Shown one piece after another: positions 8,938 through 18,755 of a stretch of 45,508 nucleotides of DNA. Location: NCBI GenBank assembly GCA_026388665.1, contig JAPLJJ010000011.1, positions 1-45,508 on the forward strand, read 5' to 3'. The stretch is from Deltaproteobacteria bacterium (GTDB lineage: Bacteria; Desulfobacterota; Desulfomonilia; Desulfomonilales; Desulfomonilaceae). Positions within the stretch are counted from its first letter, which is position 1. Every line of letters begins with the position of its first letter. The notes below the pieces were generated by a model. The model saw only the letters and a program-made list of their open reading frames with translations. It was not told where the DNA came from and searched no databases. A program made the translations under genes and the position numbers.

Positions 8938-9464
8938 CGCTGTTTCTCCAGCTTTTGTTTGTAACTTTCTCTGATACGGTTGAGGACGTCTAGAAGGACT
9001 GAATCGGAATAGTCCGGGTATGTCCACTCTAGCGGTCGATAACTCGCCCGGCGGAAAATCAGGGTTAAGTCAGCGAAAATCCCCGTATTCAAATAGACCC
9101 TGTGAGCGTTATTCTTGCCGGTAGCGAGGACAAAGTTTCCAAGGGTCATCAACCCCGGATCCAAATTGAACTGCCTTCGGCCCTCCTTCGAATATCGTTG
9201 TTCTATTTCATTAGTCGCCAGTTTGATTTCAGCCAAACCGGACGGATCCACCATGTTTGCAAATGAGATTATCCAGCGCCTGATTCCCTCGCCAAGTTCC
9301 ATGTCATAGTATGTAGTGAACTCGAACTTCAGCGGACCAACTGCATCTTCGACGGACCCGAATATACACTCCAGATCTTTTTGTAAAACCTCGAGAGGAT
9401 TTTCTTTCGCGCTCAAAAGGCTTATAACCAGTTCAGCCGAATCTGGATCTACTGGAATACTCAA
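8934..9464 (-). CDS. DUF4416-like protein
   Basis: 176-aa ORF with features typical of DUF4416 (ETTYYD-like FTTYYDMELG, NLDPGLMTLGNFVLATGKNNAHRVYL). Confidence 0.75.
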   Translation of the reverse strand: MSIPVDPDSAELVISLLSAKENPLEVLQKDLECIFGSVEDAVGPLKFEFTTYYDMELGEGIRRWIISFANMVDPSGLAEIKLATNEIEQRYSKEGRRQFNLDPGLMTLGNFVLATGKNNAHRVYLNTGIFADLTLIFRRASYRPLEWTYPDYSDSVLLDVLNRIRESYKQKLEKQR

Positions 9465-9511
9465 TTCTGATTCCTTACCATCCCTCCTGATCTAAGAGTT
9501 TTGTAACTTAG

Positions 9512-9886
9512 TTACATATTTCTGATTTTTTCTTCTTCCTCTTCAGAAGTTTTACATTCTATGCAATGAGAAGTAACCGGTCGCGCTTCAAGTCTCTTGA
9601 CATCAATAGGTTCCCCACAGACTTCACAAAGACCGAACGTGCCATCTTCGATCATGGTTAGGGCCTTTTTGATCTTATTAATCAATTTTCGCTCGCGATC
9701 ACGAATCCTAAGCTCAAAGTTTCGATCAGATTCAAGAGAAGCTCGATCTGTTGGGTCCGGAAAGGCAGATTTCCCTTCCCCTTCCGTCATATCGTCTACT
9801 GTACGCTCGGCTCCGCGCACCAATTCGTCGAGCTGTCGTTGCAGAATCCCTCCAAAATACTCAAGGTCTTCACTGTTCAATTTCAT
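9512..9886 (-). CDS. DksA/TraR family zinc-finger regulator
   Basis: MKLNSEDLEYFGGILQ start with GGAGGGCG RBS; coiled coil; CEVCG...HCIEC zinc finger. Confidence 0.88.
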   Translation of the reverse strand: MKLNSEDLEYFGGILQRQLDELVRGAERTVDDMTEGEGKSAFPDPTDRASLESDRNFELRIRDRERKLINKIKKALTMIEDGTFGLCEVCGEPIDVKRLEARPVTSHCIECKTSEEEEEKIRNM

Positions 9887-10029
9887 AACGCCCTCCGTCG
9901 GTTCGTCCCGGCACAGTTTGGCTTCAGAACAAACCCTCTCTCTCAATTTCCGGTCGCATTGAACGGATCGAAGAAACAATTATGTGCCCAGAGATTAGAA
10001 CCGCGACATCTAGGTTACTAGCTCTCCAT

Positions 10030-11007
10030 TTAAGACACGAATCGAACCTGTCCTTTTCCAAGTAAATCATGCAAATGTATTATCCCCAGCCACTTACCGT
10101 CATGATCTGTGACTGCTAAGGCCGTGATCAACTTTCTTTCCATAATTTCCAGAGCTTCCGCAGCGGTACGGTCAGATCGGATTCCCAGAGGATTCTGAGT
10201 CATCAAGTGCCGGGCTTCTTTCTCAAATAAGTCGGCCCCGTCAGCCAGGGCTCGTCTTAGGTCACCATCCGTAATTATACCTAGTACCGCATTTTCGGAA
10301 GTGACCATTGTCAATCCCAGATTTTTTCCGTTTATTGATTCTATTATTTCAGGCATTTTCGCTGAAGGAGACACCTGGGGAACAGACACGCTTTCAAGTG
10401 TCATGTCCTTGACCTTCAAGTTTAATCGTTCACCCAAGCTTCCCGCTGGATGACTTCTTAGAAAATCTTCTTTGTTAAACCCGCGTCGCACCATCAAGGC
10501 TACCGCCAGAGCGTCTCCCAGGGCCAACATAGCCGTAGTGGAGGCTGTAGGCGCCATATTGAGAGGGCAAGCCTCGCGGTCTACTCGGCAATCAAGTGTT
10601 ACTTGAGCCATACGAGCCAGAGTTGATGATGTGTTACCGGTCATAGCGACTATTCCGGTGCCCCATTTTCTCACGGTAGCTGCTAACGAGGTTATTTCAG
10701 TTGTCTCTCCACTGTTGGATATCGCGATTAACGCGTCATCACGCCCTACAATTCCTACATCTCCGTGCAAACCCTCTACAGGGTGAACAAAGATCGCTGG
10801 AGAACCGGTGCTGGTGAATGTAGCTGCTATTTTTCTGCCTATAATTCCTGACTTTCCTACACCCGTAACTATAATGCGTCCTCGGAGCGAATACAAAAGA
10901 TCTACAACCGATTCGAAACTCTTATCAAGCCTTGCGATCACAGACTTAATTCCCTGAATTTCAATTTCCAGGGCTTCCCGAGCAATATCCAAGGTTGATT
11001 TAGTCAT
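10030..11007 (-). CDS. kdsD: KpsF/KdsD arabinose-5-phosphate isomerase
   Basis: SIS domain (ITVTGVGKSGIIGRKIAATFTSTGSPAIFVHPVEGLHGDVG) plus tandem CBS domains. ATG at 11007. Confidence 0.93.
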   Translation of the reverse strand: MTKSTLDIAREALEIEIQGIKSVIARLDKSFESVVDLLYSLRGRIIVTGVGKSGIIGRKIAATFTSTGSPAIFVHPVEGLHGDVGIVGRDDALIAISNSGETTEITSLAATVRKWGTGIVAMTGNTSSTLARMAQVTLDCRVDREACPLNMAPTASTTAMLALGDALAVALMVRRGFNKEDFLRSHPAGSLGERLNLKVKDMTLESVSVPQVSPSAKMPEIIESINGKNLGLTMVTSENAVLGIITDGDLRRALADGADLFEKEARHLMTQNPLGIRSDRTAAEALEIMERKLITALAVTDHDGKWLGIIHLHDLLGKGQVRFVS

Positions 11008-11008
11008 G

Positions 11009-12370
11009 TCAAATATTCCTAACAAGGGCTTCGGACACTTCTTCGACAACCTGGTCAACCAATTCTTGATCTTTCCCTTCTACCATAACTCGACATAGGG
11101 ACTGAGTTCCGGAATACCGAACAAGAATCCGCCCTGAGTTTCCTAGCCTTCTTTTACAATCTTCGATTACTTTTTTTATCACCGGCACTTCATCCAAATT
11201 TACACGACAACTTACAGGTAAGTTTTTTAGTACCTGCGGGTATTTCTTAATCCAACCCGTTAATTGCGATAGAGGCGTGGATGTTCGGTTCATGATCGCG
11301 GCAACACGCAGCGCGGAAAGTATCCCGTCTCCTGTGGTCGAATAATCGAAGAAAACAAGATGGCCGGACTGCTCGCCGCCGAAATTGTAACCTTCACTCA
11401 GCATTTTTTCTACCACATAGCGATCGCCTACAGGGGTCCTTACCATATTGATCCCTTTCTCTTTCATGGCGATCTCCAATCCGAGGTTGCTCATTACAGT
11501 GGCAACGAGAGTGTCTCGCTTAAGCAAGCCTCGGCTGAACATATCCCAGGCCACCATACCCATTATACGATCACCATCTATGACATTTCCTTGCTCATCC
11601 GCAAAAATTGCGCGGTCTCCATCACCGTCAAGAGCAACTCCCAGGTTGGCCCCTTGCTTCAATAGTTCCTTTGTCATCTGTTCCGGATGAAGTGAACCAC
11701 AATCAAGATTTATATTTTTCCCATCAGGGGCTGCCGAGAGACAGATTACTTCAGCTCCGAGTTCCTGAAATACTTGAGGCGCTGCTTTGAATCCTGCTCC
11801 GTTAGCGCAATCTACGGCAATTTTTAATCCTTTAAGGTCAACGTCCTTGGGGAGACTATTCTTCAAGAATACCAGGTAACGCTCCAAAGCATCGTCAAGA
11901 TTGAAAACCCTCCCCAGTTTATGAGGGTGAGCGGCCTCCCGTTCAAGTGTTTCTGAAACAAGAACACTCTCTATGGCCAGTTCCTGATCATCGTCAAGTT
12001 TTAGCCCGCGTTTACCGAAGAACTTGATCCCATTATCCTCAAACGGGTTGTGTGACGCTGAGATGACCGCTCCTGCATCGCACATCATGTCGGTAGTGAG
12101 AAAAGCCACTGCAGGCGTAGGAATTTCCCCGACTAACAAAACATCCACTCCCATTGAACAAATACCGGCTGCCAACGCCATCTCCAGCATTGAACCTGAA
12201 AGACGGGTATCTTTTCCTATCAAGATTTTACGATTATTGGACTCAAGTGTGCCCAGAACAATTTTAGCGACCGCTTTACCGAGTCTTAGGACCGTTTCAG
12301 CGGTAATAGGTTCTTTGTTGGCCACGCCCCTTACACCGTCAGTTCCAAAAAAACGTTTGTTCATGACCAA
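11009..12370 (-). CDS. glmM: phosphoglucosamine mutase
   Basis: FFGTDGVRGVAN, GKDTRLSGSMLE, VISASHNPFEDNGIKFFG, ALDGDGDRAIF motifs. Confidence 0.95.
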   Translation of the reverse strand: MVMNKRFFGTDGVRGVANKEPITAETVLRLGKAVAKIVLGTLESNNRKILIGKDTRLSGSMLEMALAAGICSMGVDVLLVGEIPTPAVAFLTTDMMCDAGAVISASHNPFEDNGIKFFGKRGLKLDDDQELAIESVLVSETLEREAAHPHKLGRVFNLDDALERYLVFLKNSLPKDVDLKGLKIAVDCANGAGFKAAPQVFQELGAEVICLSAAPDGKNINLDCGSLHPEQMTKELLKQGANLGVALDGDGDRAIFADEQGNVIDGDRIMGMVAWDMFSRGLLKRDTLVATVMSNLGLEIAMKEKGINMVRTPVGDRYVVEKMLSEGYNFGGEQSGHLVFFDYSTTGDGILSALRVAAIMNRTSTPLSQLTGWIKKYPQVLKNLPVSCRVNLDEVPVIKKVIEDCKRRLGNSGRILVRYSGTQSLCRVMVEGKDQELVDQVVEEVSEALVRNI

Positions 12371-12652
12371 CCTTTACTATCATAAGTACGGTTTTGATTA
12401 TGAATGGTGGGGTTTAAAAGCGCGGTTTTATGCGACATGAAAAACTGCAAGCCGGGAGGCGGTCTCGACAAAACCGTTCAGTATTATTCTTCTGAAGGCC
12501 GCCTTAGTGTAGAAAAATTTGTTGATGGTGTTTTGCAACTTATTATTTTTTTCGCTTTAACGCCAGAAAATTAATAACATTTAATTATAAGAACTATCTC
12601 AGCTTTTTTCAACTTTTTAATTGTGACGACTACATGTGGCAATCTATGTTAT

Positions 12653-12660
12653 GGTATAGA
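12653..12660 (+). promoter_or_regulatory. putative extended -10 element directly upstream of der
   Basis: TGGTATAGA (TGn + TATAGA) ends 6 nt before ATG 12667. Confidence 0.35.
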
Positions 12661-12666
12661 ATTCGT

Positions 12667-14025
12667 ATGGCAAGAAACCCGAAAACTCTCGTAGCATTAG
12701 TGGGACGACCAAACGTAGGAAAATCAACCCTGTTTAACAGGTTGCTAGGTTCCAGGAAAGCGATTGTCGACGACACTCCGGGACTTACTCGTGATCGAAA
12801 TTATGCAAATGTGACTTTGGATGAGAAAGCTTTCGTCATAGTGGACACAGGGGGCTTCGAGCCTCAGACGGATGACGAGGTGCTAGCTCAAATGAGAACT
12901 CAAACGATGGTCGCAGTTGAGCAGGCTGACATTATCGTATTCATGGGAGACGGTCGAATCGGGCTGACACCTTCGGACAGGGAAGTTGTCAGAACACTTC
13001 AGAAAACCAACAAGATGGTTTTCTACGTCGTCAACAAAATCGATTCCGAAAAATCAGAGTCCCATGCCGTAGACTTTTTCCAGCTTGGGGTGGAACCCCT
13101 CTATGCTTTGAGCGCGATGACAGGCTATGGGATGCGTGAGTTTTTGGATGCTCTGCTTGATGAAATAGACTCTGACATTTCTAATCCTGTGGAAGACACC
13201 TTGTCAGCGGTGGCTATCCCACGGGTCGCCGTCGTTGGAAGACCCAACGTCGGTAAATCAACCCTTATCAATTTGCTGGTAGGGGAGGAACGTCTTGTTG
13301 CCAATCCTACCCCAGGGACAACTCGAGATTCGATTGACACCATTGTAAGGCGCAATCGCAAAGAATATCTTTTTATCGACACAGCAGGGATCAGACGCCG
13401 TGCCCGGATTGTGGATCGAGTTGAAATTTTCAGCGTGGTAAAGGCTTTCAGAAGTATTGACAGATGCGATGTCGCGCTGGTCTTGCTTGACGCTGAGGAA
13501 CTTGTAACTGATCAGGACGCGCGTATTGCGGGTTATGCTCACGAGAAGGGACGCTGCGTAATACTGGCGATCAACAAGTGGGACATGATCCAAAAAAATT
13601 CCAAGACCTTTGAATTCTGCGTCAGTGAAGTTCGAAGAAATCTCAAATTCTTGGATTTCACCCCCGTGGTTTCGATTTCCGCTCTTAAGGGAACGCGTTG
13701 TGTTAAGGTGTTTGACCTGATAGACGACCTGTTTAACCAGTATAGAAAAAGGGTTTCAACCGCTACCCTGAACAAGTTCCTCGAGACCGTCTTGTCGGAG
13801 CATCCACCAGGAATGCGGAGCAAATATCGAAAGACCAAAATATATTATATGACTCAGGGCGATGTGGCCCCACCTACTTTTACATTATTTTGTAATTATC
13901 CTGAAGCTATACATTTTTCATACAGGAGGTTTCTCGAAAATCGACTCCGAGAATATTTCGATTTTGGAGGGTCCCCTCTAAAGTTAATTTTTAAGGGGCG
14001 GGTCGGTAGGACCCGATCTCGATGA
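12667..14025 (+). CDS. der: ribosome biogenesis GTPase Der (EngA)
   Basis: Two G domains (GRPNVGKSTLFNRLLG and GRPNVGKSTLINLLVG) with DTPGLTRD and TPGTTRD, plus KH-like C-terminus. Confidence 0.95.
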   Translation: MARNPKTLVALVGRPNVGKSTLFNRLLGSRKAIVDDTPGLTRDRNYANVTLDEKAFVIVDTGGFEPQTDDEVLAQMRTQTMVAVEQADIIVFMGDGRIGLTPSDREVVRTLQKTNKMVFYVVNKIDSEKSESHAVDFFQLGVEPLYALSAMTGYGMREFLDALLDEIDSDISNPVEDTLSAVAIPRVAVVGRPNVGKSTLINLLVGEERLVANPTPGTTRDSIDTIVRRNRKEYLFIDTAGIRRRARIVDRVEIFSVVKAFRSIDRCDVALVLLDAEELVTDQDARIAGYAHEKGRCVILAINKWDMIQKNSKTFEFCVSEVRRNLKFLDFTPVVSISALKGTRCVKVFDLIDDLFNQYRKRVSTATLNKFLETVLSEHPPGMRSKYRKTKIYYMTQGDVAPPTFTLFCNYPEAIHFSYRRFLENRLREYFDFGGSPLKLIFKGRVGRTRSR

Positions 14026-14075
14026 GAATTAACTCTATTCCCGGCTAACCGGCAAACATTTTAGAAACCTGGACA

Positions 14076-16244
14076 ATGGAGCGAACAGACAACAGGATCG
14101 TTCGTTTTGGCGAAATTCTGGATATGGTCAAGTCCTACTACCAGGACGCTGACCTGGATCTGATACGAGCAGCCTACGTTTATTCAGCAAGAGTACATCA
14201 GGGCCAGACTAGAATGTCTGGAGAACCGTACCTGACACACCCTGTCGCGGTAGCTGCAATTCTAGCGCAGATGAAGCTTGATGAAGCCTCAGTCGCTACT
14301 GGCCTTCTGCATGACACAGTCGAAGATACCCTATCTACGTTCGAAGATATCGAGAGTTATTTCGGAACAGAAATAGCCACACTTGTGGACGGTGTCACAA
14401 AAATCAGCAAAATAGCTTTTCAGTCCAAAGAAGAACGACAGGCCGAAAACTTTCGAAAAATGATCCTGGCCATGAGCCGAGACATCCGAGTGCTTCTCGT
14501 TAAACTCGCAGACCGTCTTCACAACATGAGAACCCTCACACATATGCCGCGAGAAGCCCAGGTAAGAATATCGCGAGAAACAATGGAAATCTATGCGCCT
14601 CTCGCTGCCCGGCTCGGCATCTATTGGATGAGGACAACTCTTGAAGAACTTGCTTTCAAATATCTGGAACCCGACCGTTATGAATTCATCCTGAAACGGC
14701 TGGAAGAATCTGTTGAGGAAAGAGAAAAATACGTAAATGAAGTTCTAACGGTAATTACCGATAAGCTTGAAAAAGAGAATATTAACACGATCATAAAGGG
14801 TAGAAACAAAGACATCTATAGTATCCACAGGAAGATGCTGTCTCAAAGGCTGGAATTTGAGCAGTTGCACGATCTGACAGCGTTCCGAATAATTCTCGAC
14901 TCGGTCAGCGAATGTTACACGGTCCTAGGATTAATACACGCCATCTGGAGACCGGTTCCCGGACGCTTCAAAGATTATCTAGCGATGCCCAAGAGTAATG
15001 GTTACCAATCATTGCATACCACAGTCATTGGGCCGGAAGGACACAGGATAGAGATCCAGATTAGGACCCATGAAATGGATCTAATAGCTGAGGAAGGTAT
15101 TGCTGCCCATTGGTCCTATAAAGAAGGCAAATCAGTCACACCCGAAGACACGAGGGTTGTGAACTGGCTCCGCCAGATGATGGAATGGCAGCAAGACCTC
15201 GATGACCCAAGAGAATTTCTTGAAAATGTTCGAGTCGATCTGTACCCGGATGAAGTCTACGTATTCACACCAAAGGGTGACGTCAAGGAATTTCCACGGG
15301 GTTCTACCCCCTTGGATTTCGCCTATTCAATTCATACTGAAGTCGGACAAAGTTGTATCGGCGCCAGGGTGAACGGAAAGATGGTGTCACTCAAGTACGA
15401 GCTTACGACCGGTGACACAATAGAGATCATTACCTCCACGCATCAAAAACCTAGCAAGGATTGGCTGAAGCACGTAAAAACAGGACGAGCCAGAACCAAG
15501 ATTCGCCATTACTTGTTATCGCAAGAGCGTGAAAAGGCTATTGAACAAGGTCGGGAGACGGTTGAGCGAGAACTTCGCAAATGGCGGATTGACCTTAACC
15601 GTGTAGAAAAAGAGGGCGCAATTCTTAAAATCGCACAGGAGTTCAATTTCAAAACTGAACTCGATCTCTATGTGGCAATTGGGCACGGACGACAATCAGC
15701 GAAAATTATAGTAACCAGGCTGGTACCGTTAAGTGAGCGGGAACAACCGAAGACACTGGCTCTTGAAGAAAAACTCAATACGCCAAGACGTCCCAAAGGG
15801 AAGAGCGGGGTTAAGGTCCAGGGATTATCAGACATGTTGGTTCATTTCGCGAGATGCTGCAATCCGCTGCCTGGTGACTCAATCCTGGGGTTTATTACCC
15901 GAGGTAGAGGTGTGACGATTCACAAGACCGACTGTGCGAATTTACCAGACTCGGATCCCAAGAGAATACTAGAAGCGAGTTGGGATGATTCACAACCCCT
16001 TCAGCGGACTGTTAAGATCGGTTTATTGTCGGACAACAAGCCTGGTATGCTTGCCGCAGTAAGCGGAGTATTCACTTCAAACGACTCTAATATCATCCAG
16101 GCGAATGTGAGTTCAATTGATGACACCAACGCCAGAGGGGTATTCCTGGTAGGGGTCCGGAACGTCGAGCATTTGACTCGAATCATAAACGCCCTGAAAA
16201 AAGTTAAAGGAATTCGGGAGGTCGAACGATTGGGAACTATATGA
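14076..16244 (+). CDS. bifunctional (p)ppGpp synthetase/hydrolase, RelA/SpoT family
   Basis: HD hydrolase (GLLHDTVEDT), synthetase (RFKDYLAMPKSNGYQSLHTTV), TGS (VYVFTPKGDVKEFPRGSTPLDFAY), ACT domain. Confidence 0.95.
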   Translation: MERTDNRIVRFGEILDMVKSYYQDADLDLIRAAYVYSARVHQGQTRMSGEPYLTHPVAVAAILAQMKLDEASVATGLLHDTVEDTLSTFEDIESYFGTEIATLVDGVTKISKIAFQSKEERQAENFRKMILAMSRDIRVLLVKLADRLHNMRTLTHMPREAQVRISRETMEIYAPLAARLGIYWMRTTLEELAFKYLEPDRYEFILKRLEESVEEREKYVNEVLTVITDKLEKENINTIIKGRNKDIYSIHRKMLSQRLEFEQLHDLTAFRIILDSVSECYTVLGLIHAIWRPVPGRFKDYLAMPKSNGYQSLHTTVIGPEGHRIEIQIRTHEMDLIAEEGIAAHWSYKEGKSVTPEDTRVVNWLRQMMEWQQDLDDPREFLENVRVDLYPDEVYVFTPKGDVKEFPRGSTPLDFAYSIHTEVGQSCIGARVNGKMVSLKYELTTGDTIEIITSTHQKPSKDWLKHVKTGRARTKIRHYLLSQEREKAIEQGRETVERELRKWRIDLNRVEKEGAILKIAQEFNFKTELDLYVAIGHGRQSAKIIVTRLVPLSEREQPKTLALEEKLNTPRRPKGKSGVKVQGLSDMLVHFARCCNPLPGDSILGFITRGRGVTIHKTDCANLPDSDPKRILEASWDDSQPLQRTVKIGLLSDNKPGMLAAVSGVFTSNDSNIIQANVSSIDDTNARGVFLVGVRNVEHLTRIINALKKVKGIREVERLGTI

Positions 16245-16299
16245 TTTAAGAGATATCACAACATTTTTCATCAATCGCGGGTTCCCCCCGGGTAAATCT

Positions 16300-16494
16300 T
16301 TACGGGGCTTTTGAAACCATGTTCGCACGTATACAGCGCGTGCAAACCTTGGCTCGCCTCACCCTACCGGACGGCTCAATAATTCTCAACTTCTGAAGGT
16401 TCGGTAATGATATCTTCTTGGTGCGGTTGTGAGCGTGACTGACATTGTATCCTCTCAGCGGTTTTTTGCCACACACTTCGCAGACTCTGGACAT
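16300..16494 (-). CDS. rpmB: 50S ribosomal protein L28 (four-cysteine form)
   Basis: [27 protein letters not shown]...KVCTRCI. Confidence 0.94.
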   Translation of the reverse strand: MSRVCEVCGKKPLRGYNVSHAHNRTKKISLPNLQKLRIIEPSGRVRRAKVCTRCIRANMVSKAP

Positions 16495-16533
16495 ACTATC
16501 TCTCCTGTAAGAAATGCTTGATTCTTAATAAGA

Positions 16534-16956
16534 TTACTTGGACATTTCAATAAAGGCCATCCTTAACTGAAAAAGGGTGTCATCTATCAACTTTTTTTCT
16601 TGTTCAGTCAGGTTTCCTTTGGTCTTTAATTCGAGTATCGCTATTACATCAATTGTTTGACGAGCGCCTTCCAGGTCAGGTTCTATAGGCTCCTTCATGT
16701 CAGGCGTACGCAGAACACCAAGTTGAAACAATGCTGTTTGAGCCAAACTGGCGATCAAGGATGAAAAATCGACCGGCGGTCTTGTCGTCGTTTGCTGTTT
16801 CTTCCGGAGTTCTTGTGTCCCTATTTCTTCACTGTTCTCGGGCTTGTCCGGCTTTCCCGACTCCTGAGATTGTGAGGATTCTCCTCCTGGGGAGAACCGC
16901 CTCTTGTCCCTAACTTTAAACTCTTGAGTTTCTTCGTTTTCGTAATCCGACATCAT
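16534..16956 (-). CDS. DUF1844 domain protein
   Basis: VDFSSLIASLAQTALFQLGV...ARQTIDVIAILELKTKGNLTEQEKKLIDDTLFQLRMAFIEMSK. Confidence 0.85.
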   Translation of the reverse strand: MMSDYENEETQEFKVRDKRRFSPGGESSQSQESGKPDKPENSEEIGTQELRKKQQTTTRPPVDFSSLIASLAQTALFQLGVLRTPDMKEPIEPDLEGARQTIDVIAILELKTKGNLTEQEKKLIDDTLFQLRMAFIEMSK

Positions 16957-17023
16957 GTCTCTCCTCTTTACACTCGTAATTTGGGGAGTTCACGCTAAAA
17001 CACTGTATGTTACAAAAAAATTG

Positions 17024-17977
17024 TTATGTTTTCAAGAAATTATTGCGTGGACGCAAAGGATTGAGCTTCTCGAATTCCTCCACTAGTTTTCTAGATACGC
17101 CGTCAATCTTTTCAGGCAGCACGATATTAACCCGGGCAAGAAAATCGCCTCGAACCGGGTCTTTTAAAGAAGGGAATCCCTTGCCTCTAAACCTGAACGA
17201 CGTGCCATTTTGAACCCCGGTGGGGATCCGTAAGGCGACTTTCCCATCAGGCGCCGGAATTTCTATCTTAGCCCCAAGCATTGCTTCTCCAAGGGTTACA
17301 GGGATATCTAAAAAGATGTCCTTTCCTTCACGCCTGAAAAACCTGTGAGCCTTGACTAACATTTTCAGAAACAAGTCCCCTGGCCGGCCCCCTCGAGAGG
17401 GTGGATGCCCCTGACCATGGACCCTTATACGAGATCCTGTGTCTACACCCGCCGGGACATATACTTCCAAGGTTTTGTACGGAGTAGTAAGTGCTTTCTT
17501 GACCCCATAGTAGGCATCAACAAAAGTTACTTCCAAGTTTTGTTCAAGGTTGGAGATCTTGGAATTGGCGCCGTCTGTTGAGCGCATTCGATGAGTCTGT
17601 CCAAACAATTCGGAAAACCAGTCCTCGGCAGGAGAAGGTCCTTTTGCCCCGAAGAAATTCGTTGAATCGCCTCCGAAATTAAATCGACGATATGGACCGG
17701 CGCCAAAACTGGATCCATTTCTAAAAAATTGCTCGAAACCTGCTTGCGAATAAGTGCCGCCTCCTGATGCATACGTGTCGTATTCCCGTCTCCGTTCTTT
17801 GTCGCTCAGGATCTCATAAGCTAAGGATATCGCTTTAAAACGAGTTTCCGAGGCTTTGCTGTTTTCGTTCAGGTCGGGGTGATAACGTCGAGCGAGTTTT
17901 CGATAGGCTGACTTTACCTGCTCGTCATTCGCGTCTCGTGATACCCCTAACGTCTTGTATGGATCTAAATTCTCCAT
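17024..17977 (-). CDS. DnaJ/CbpA-type co-chaperone (J domain plus DnaJ C-terminal domain, no zinc finger)
   Basis: DPYKTLGVSRDANDEQVKSAYRKLARRYHPDLN; C-terminal beta domains. A TTG at 17998 is an alternative start. Confidence 0.9.
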   Translation of the reverse strand: MENLDPYKTLGVSRDANDEQVKSAYRKLARRYHPDLNENSKASETRFKAISLAYEILSDKERRREYDTYASGGGTYSQAGFEQFFRNGSSFGAGPYRRFNFGGDSTNFFGAKGPSPAEDWFSELFGQTHRMRSTDGANSKISNLEQNLEVTFVDAYYGVKKALTTPYKTLEVYVPAGVDTGSRIRVHGQGHPPSRGGRPGDLFLKMLVKAHRFFRREGKDIFLDIPVTLGEAMLGAKIEIPAPDGKVALRIPTGVQNGTSFRFRGKGFPSLKDPVRGDFLARVNIVLPEKIDGVSRKLVEEFEKLNPLRPRNNFLKT

Positions 17978-18162
17978 TAGTTTTTTGAATCGCTCCAATC
18001 AAAGGAACTCTTAATTTCAGACTCTAACCGTTCTCTTGGACCGGCGCTTTATGTCAAGAAACACTGATTCACGATATTGATTTCAAACCCAAGATAATCT
18101 TGCAGCTCATGAAGCGCCAAAAATAGACTGCGTTAAGGTCCGGTTTGACAGATTTTGGTTGG

Positions 18163-18603
18163 TTATTCGGTACACTCAATCCTAACGCAGCGGTCGGGTT
18201 CTTCCTGTGACTTTGGGAGATACAGGTCGAGAATGCCATCGACGTATCTTGCCTTGGCCTGTTCAGCGTCAATTGCGCCTGGAATATTGAAACTACGCTC
18301 AAAATACCCTTCTACCCTCTCAATAGTGTGATAAGCAGCGTAGTCCATTTCGGTCTGTTCCACGCGACTCCCTGAAATTACTAATCGTCTCCCGAGAATT
18401 TCAATGTTTATATTGTGTCTGCCAACACCAGGTAGCTCGGCTCGGATAATGTACGCGTCATTCGTTTCTAGAATGTCGACAGCCGGTAACCAGCAGGTTC
18501 GCCGTTTGGGCTGGGAATCCTCTGCGGGCAAGTCACCGAAACGACTGACCCTCTCCTGTATATTCAACAAGTCTCTCAATGGGTCCCATCTGATAAGAGT
18601 CAT
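18163..18603 (-). CDS. Hsp20/alpha-crystallin family small heat shock protein
   Basis: PAVDILETNDAYIIRAELPGVGRHNINIEILGRRLVISGSR...FERSFNIPGAIDAEQAKARYVDGILDLYLPKS. Confidence 0.92.
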   Translation of the reverse strand: MTLIRWDPLRDLLNIQERVSRFGDLPAEDSQPKRRTCWLPAVDILETNDAYIIRAELPGVGRHNINIEILGRRLVISGSRVEQTEMDYAAYHTIERVEGYFERSFNIPGAIDAEQAKARYVDGILDLYLPKSQEEPDRCVRIECTE

Positions 18604-18755
18604 TCCTAAATCTCCGCCTAGAAACTCTAAGGTATTGATGTTGTTCAGTCAATTAACCCATGTGAAGAGTAAGTCGTTTTCATTATATAGTCAAGAGCAA
18701 ACCTTGTTACATGTTTTGCTGTGAATGATTGGACTGGTCCCAGAGCAAATGTGAG

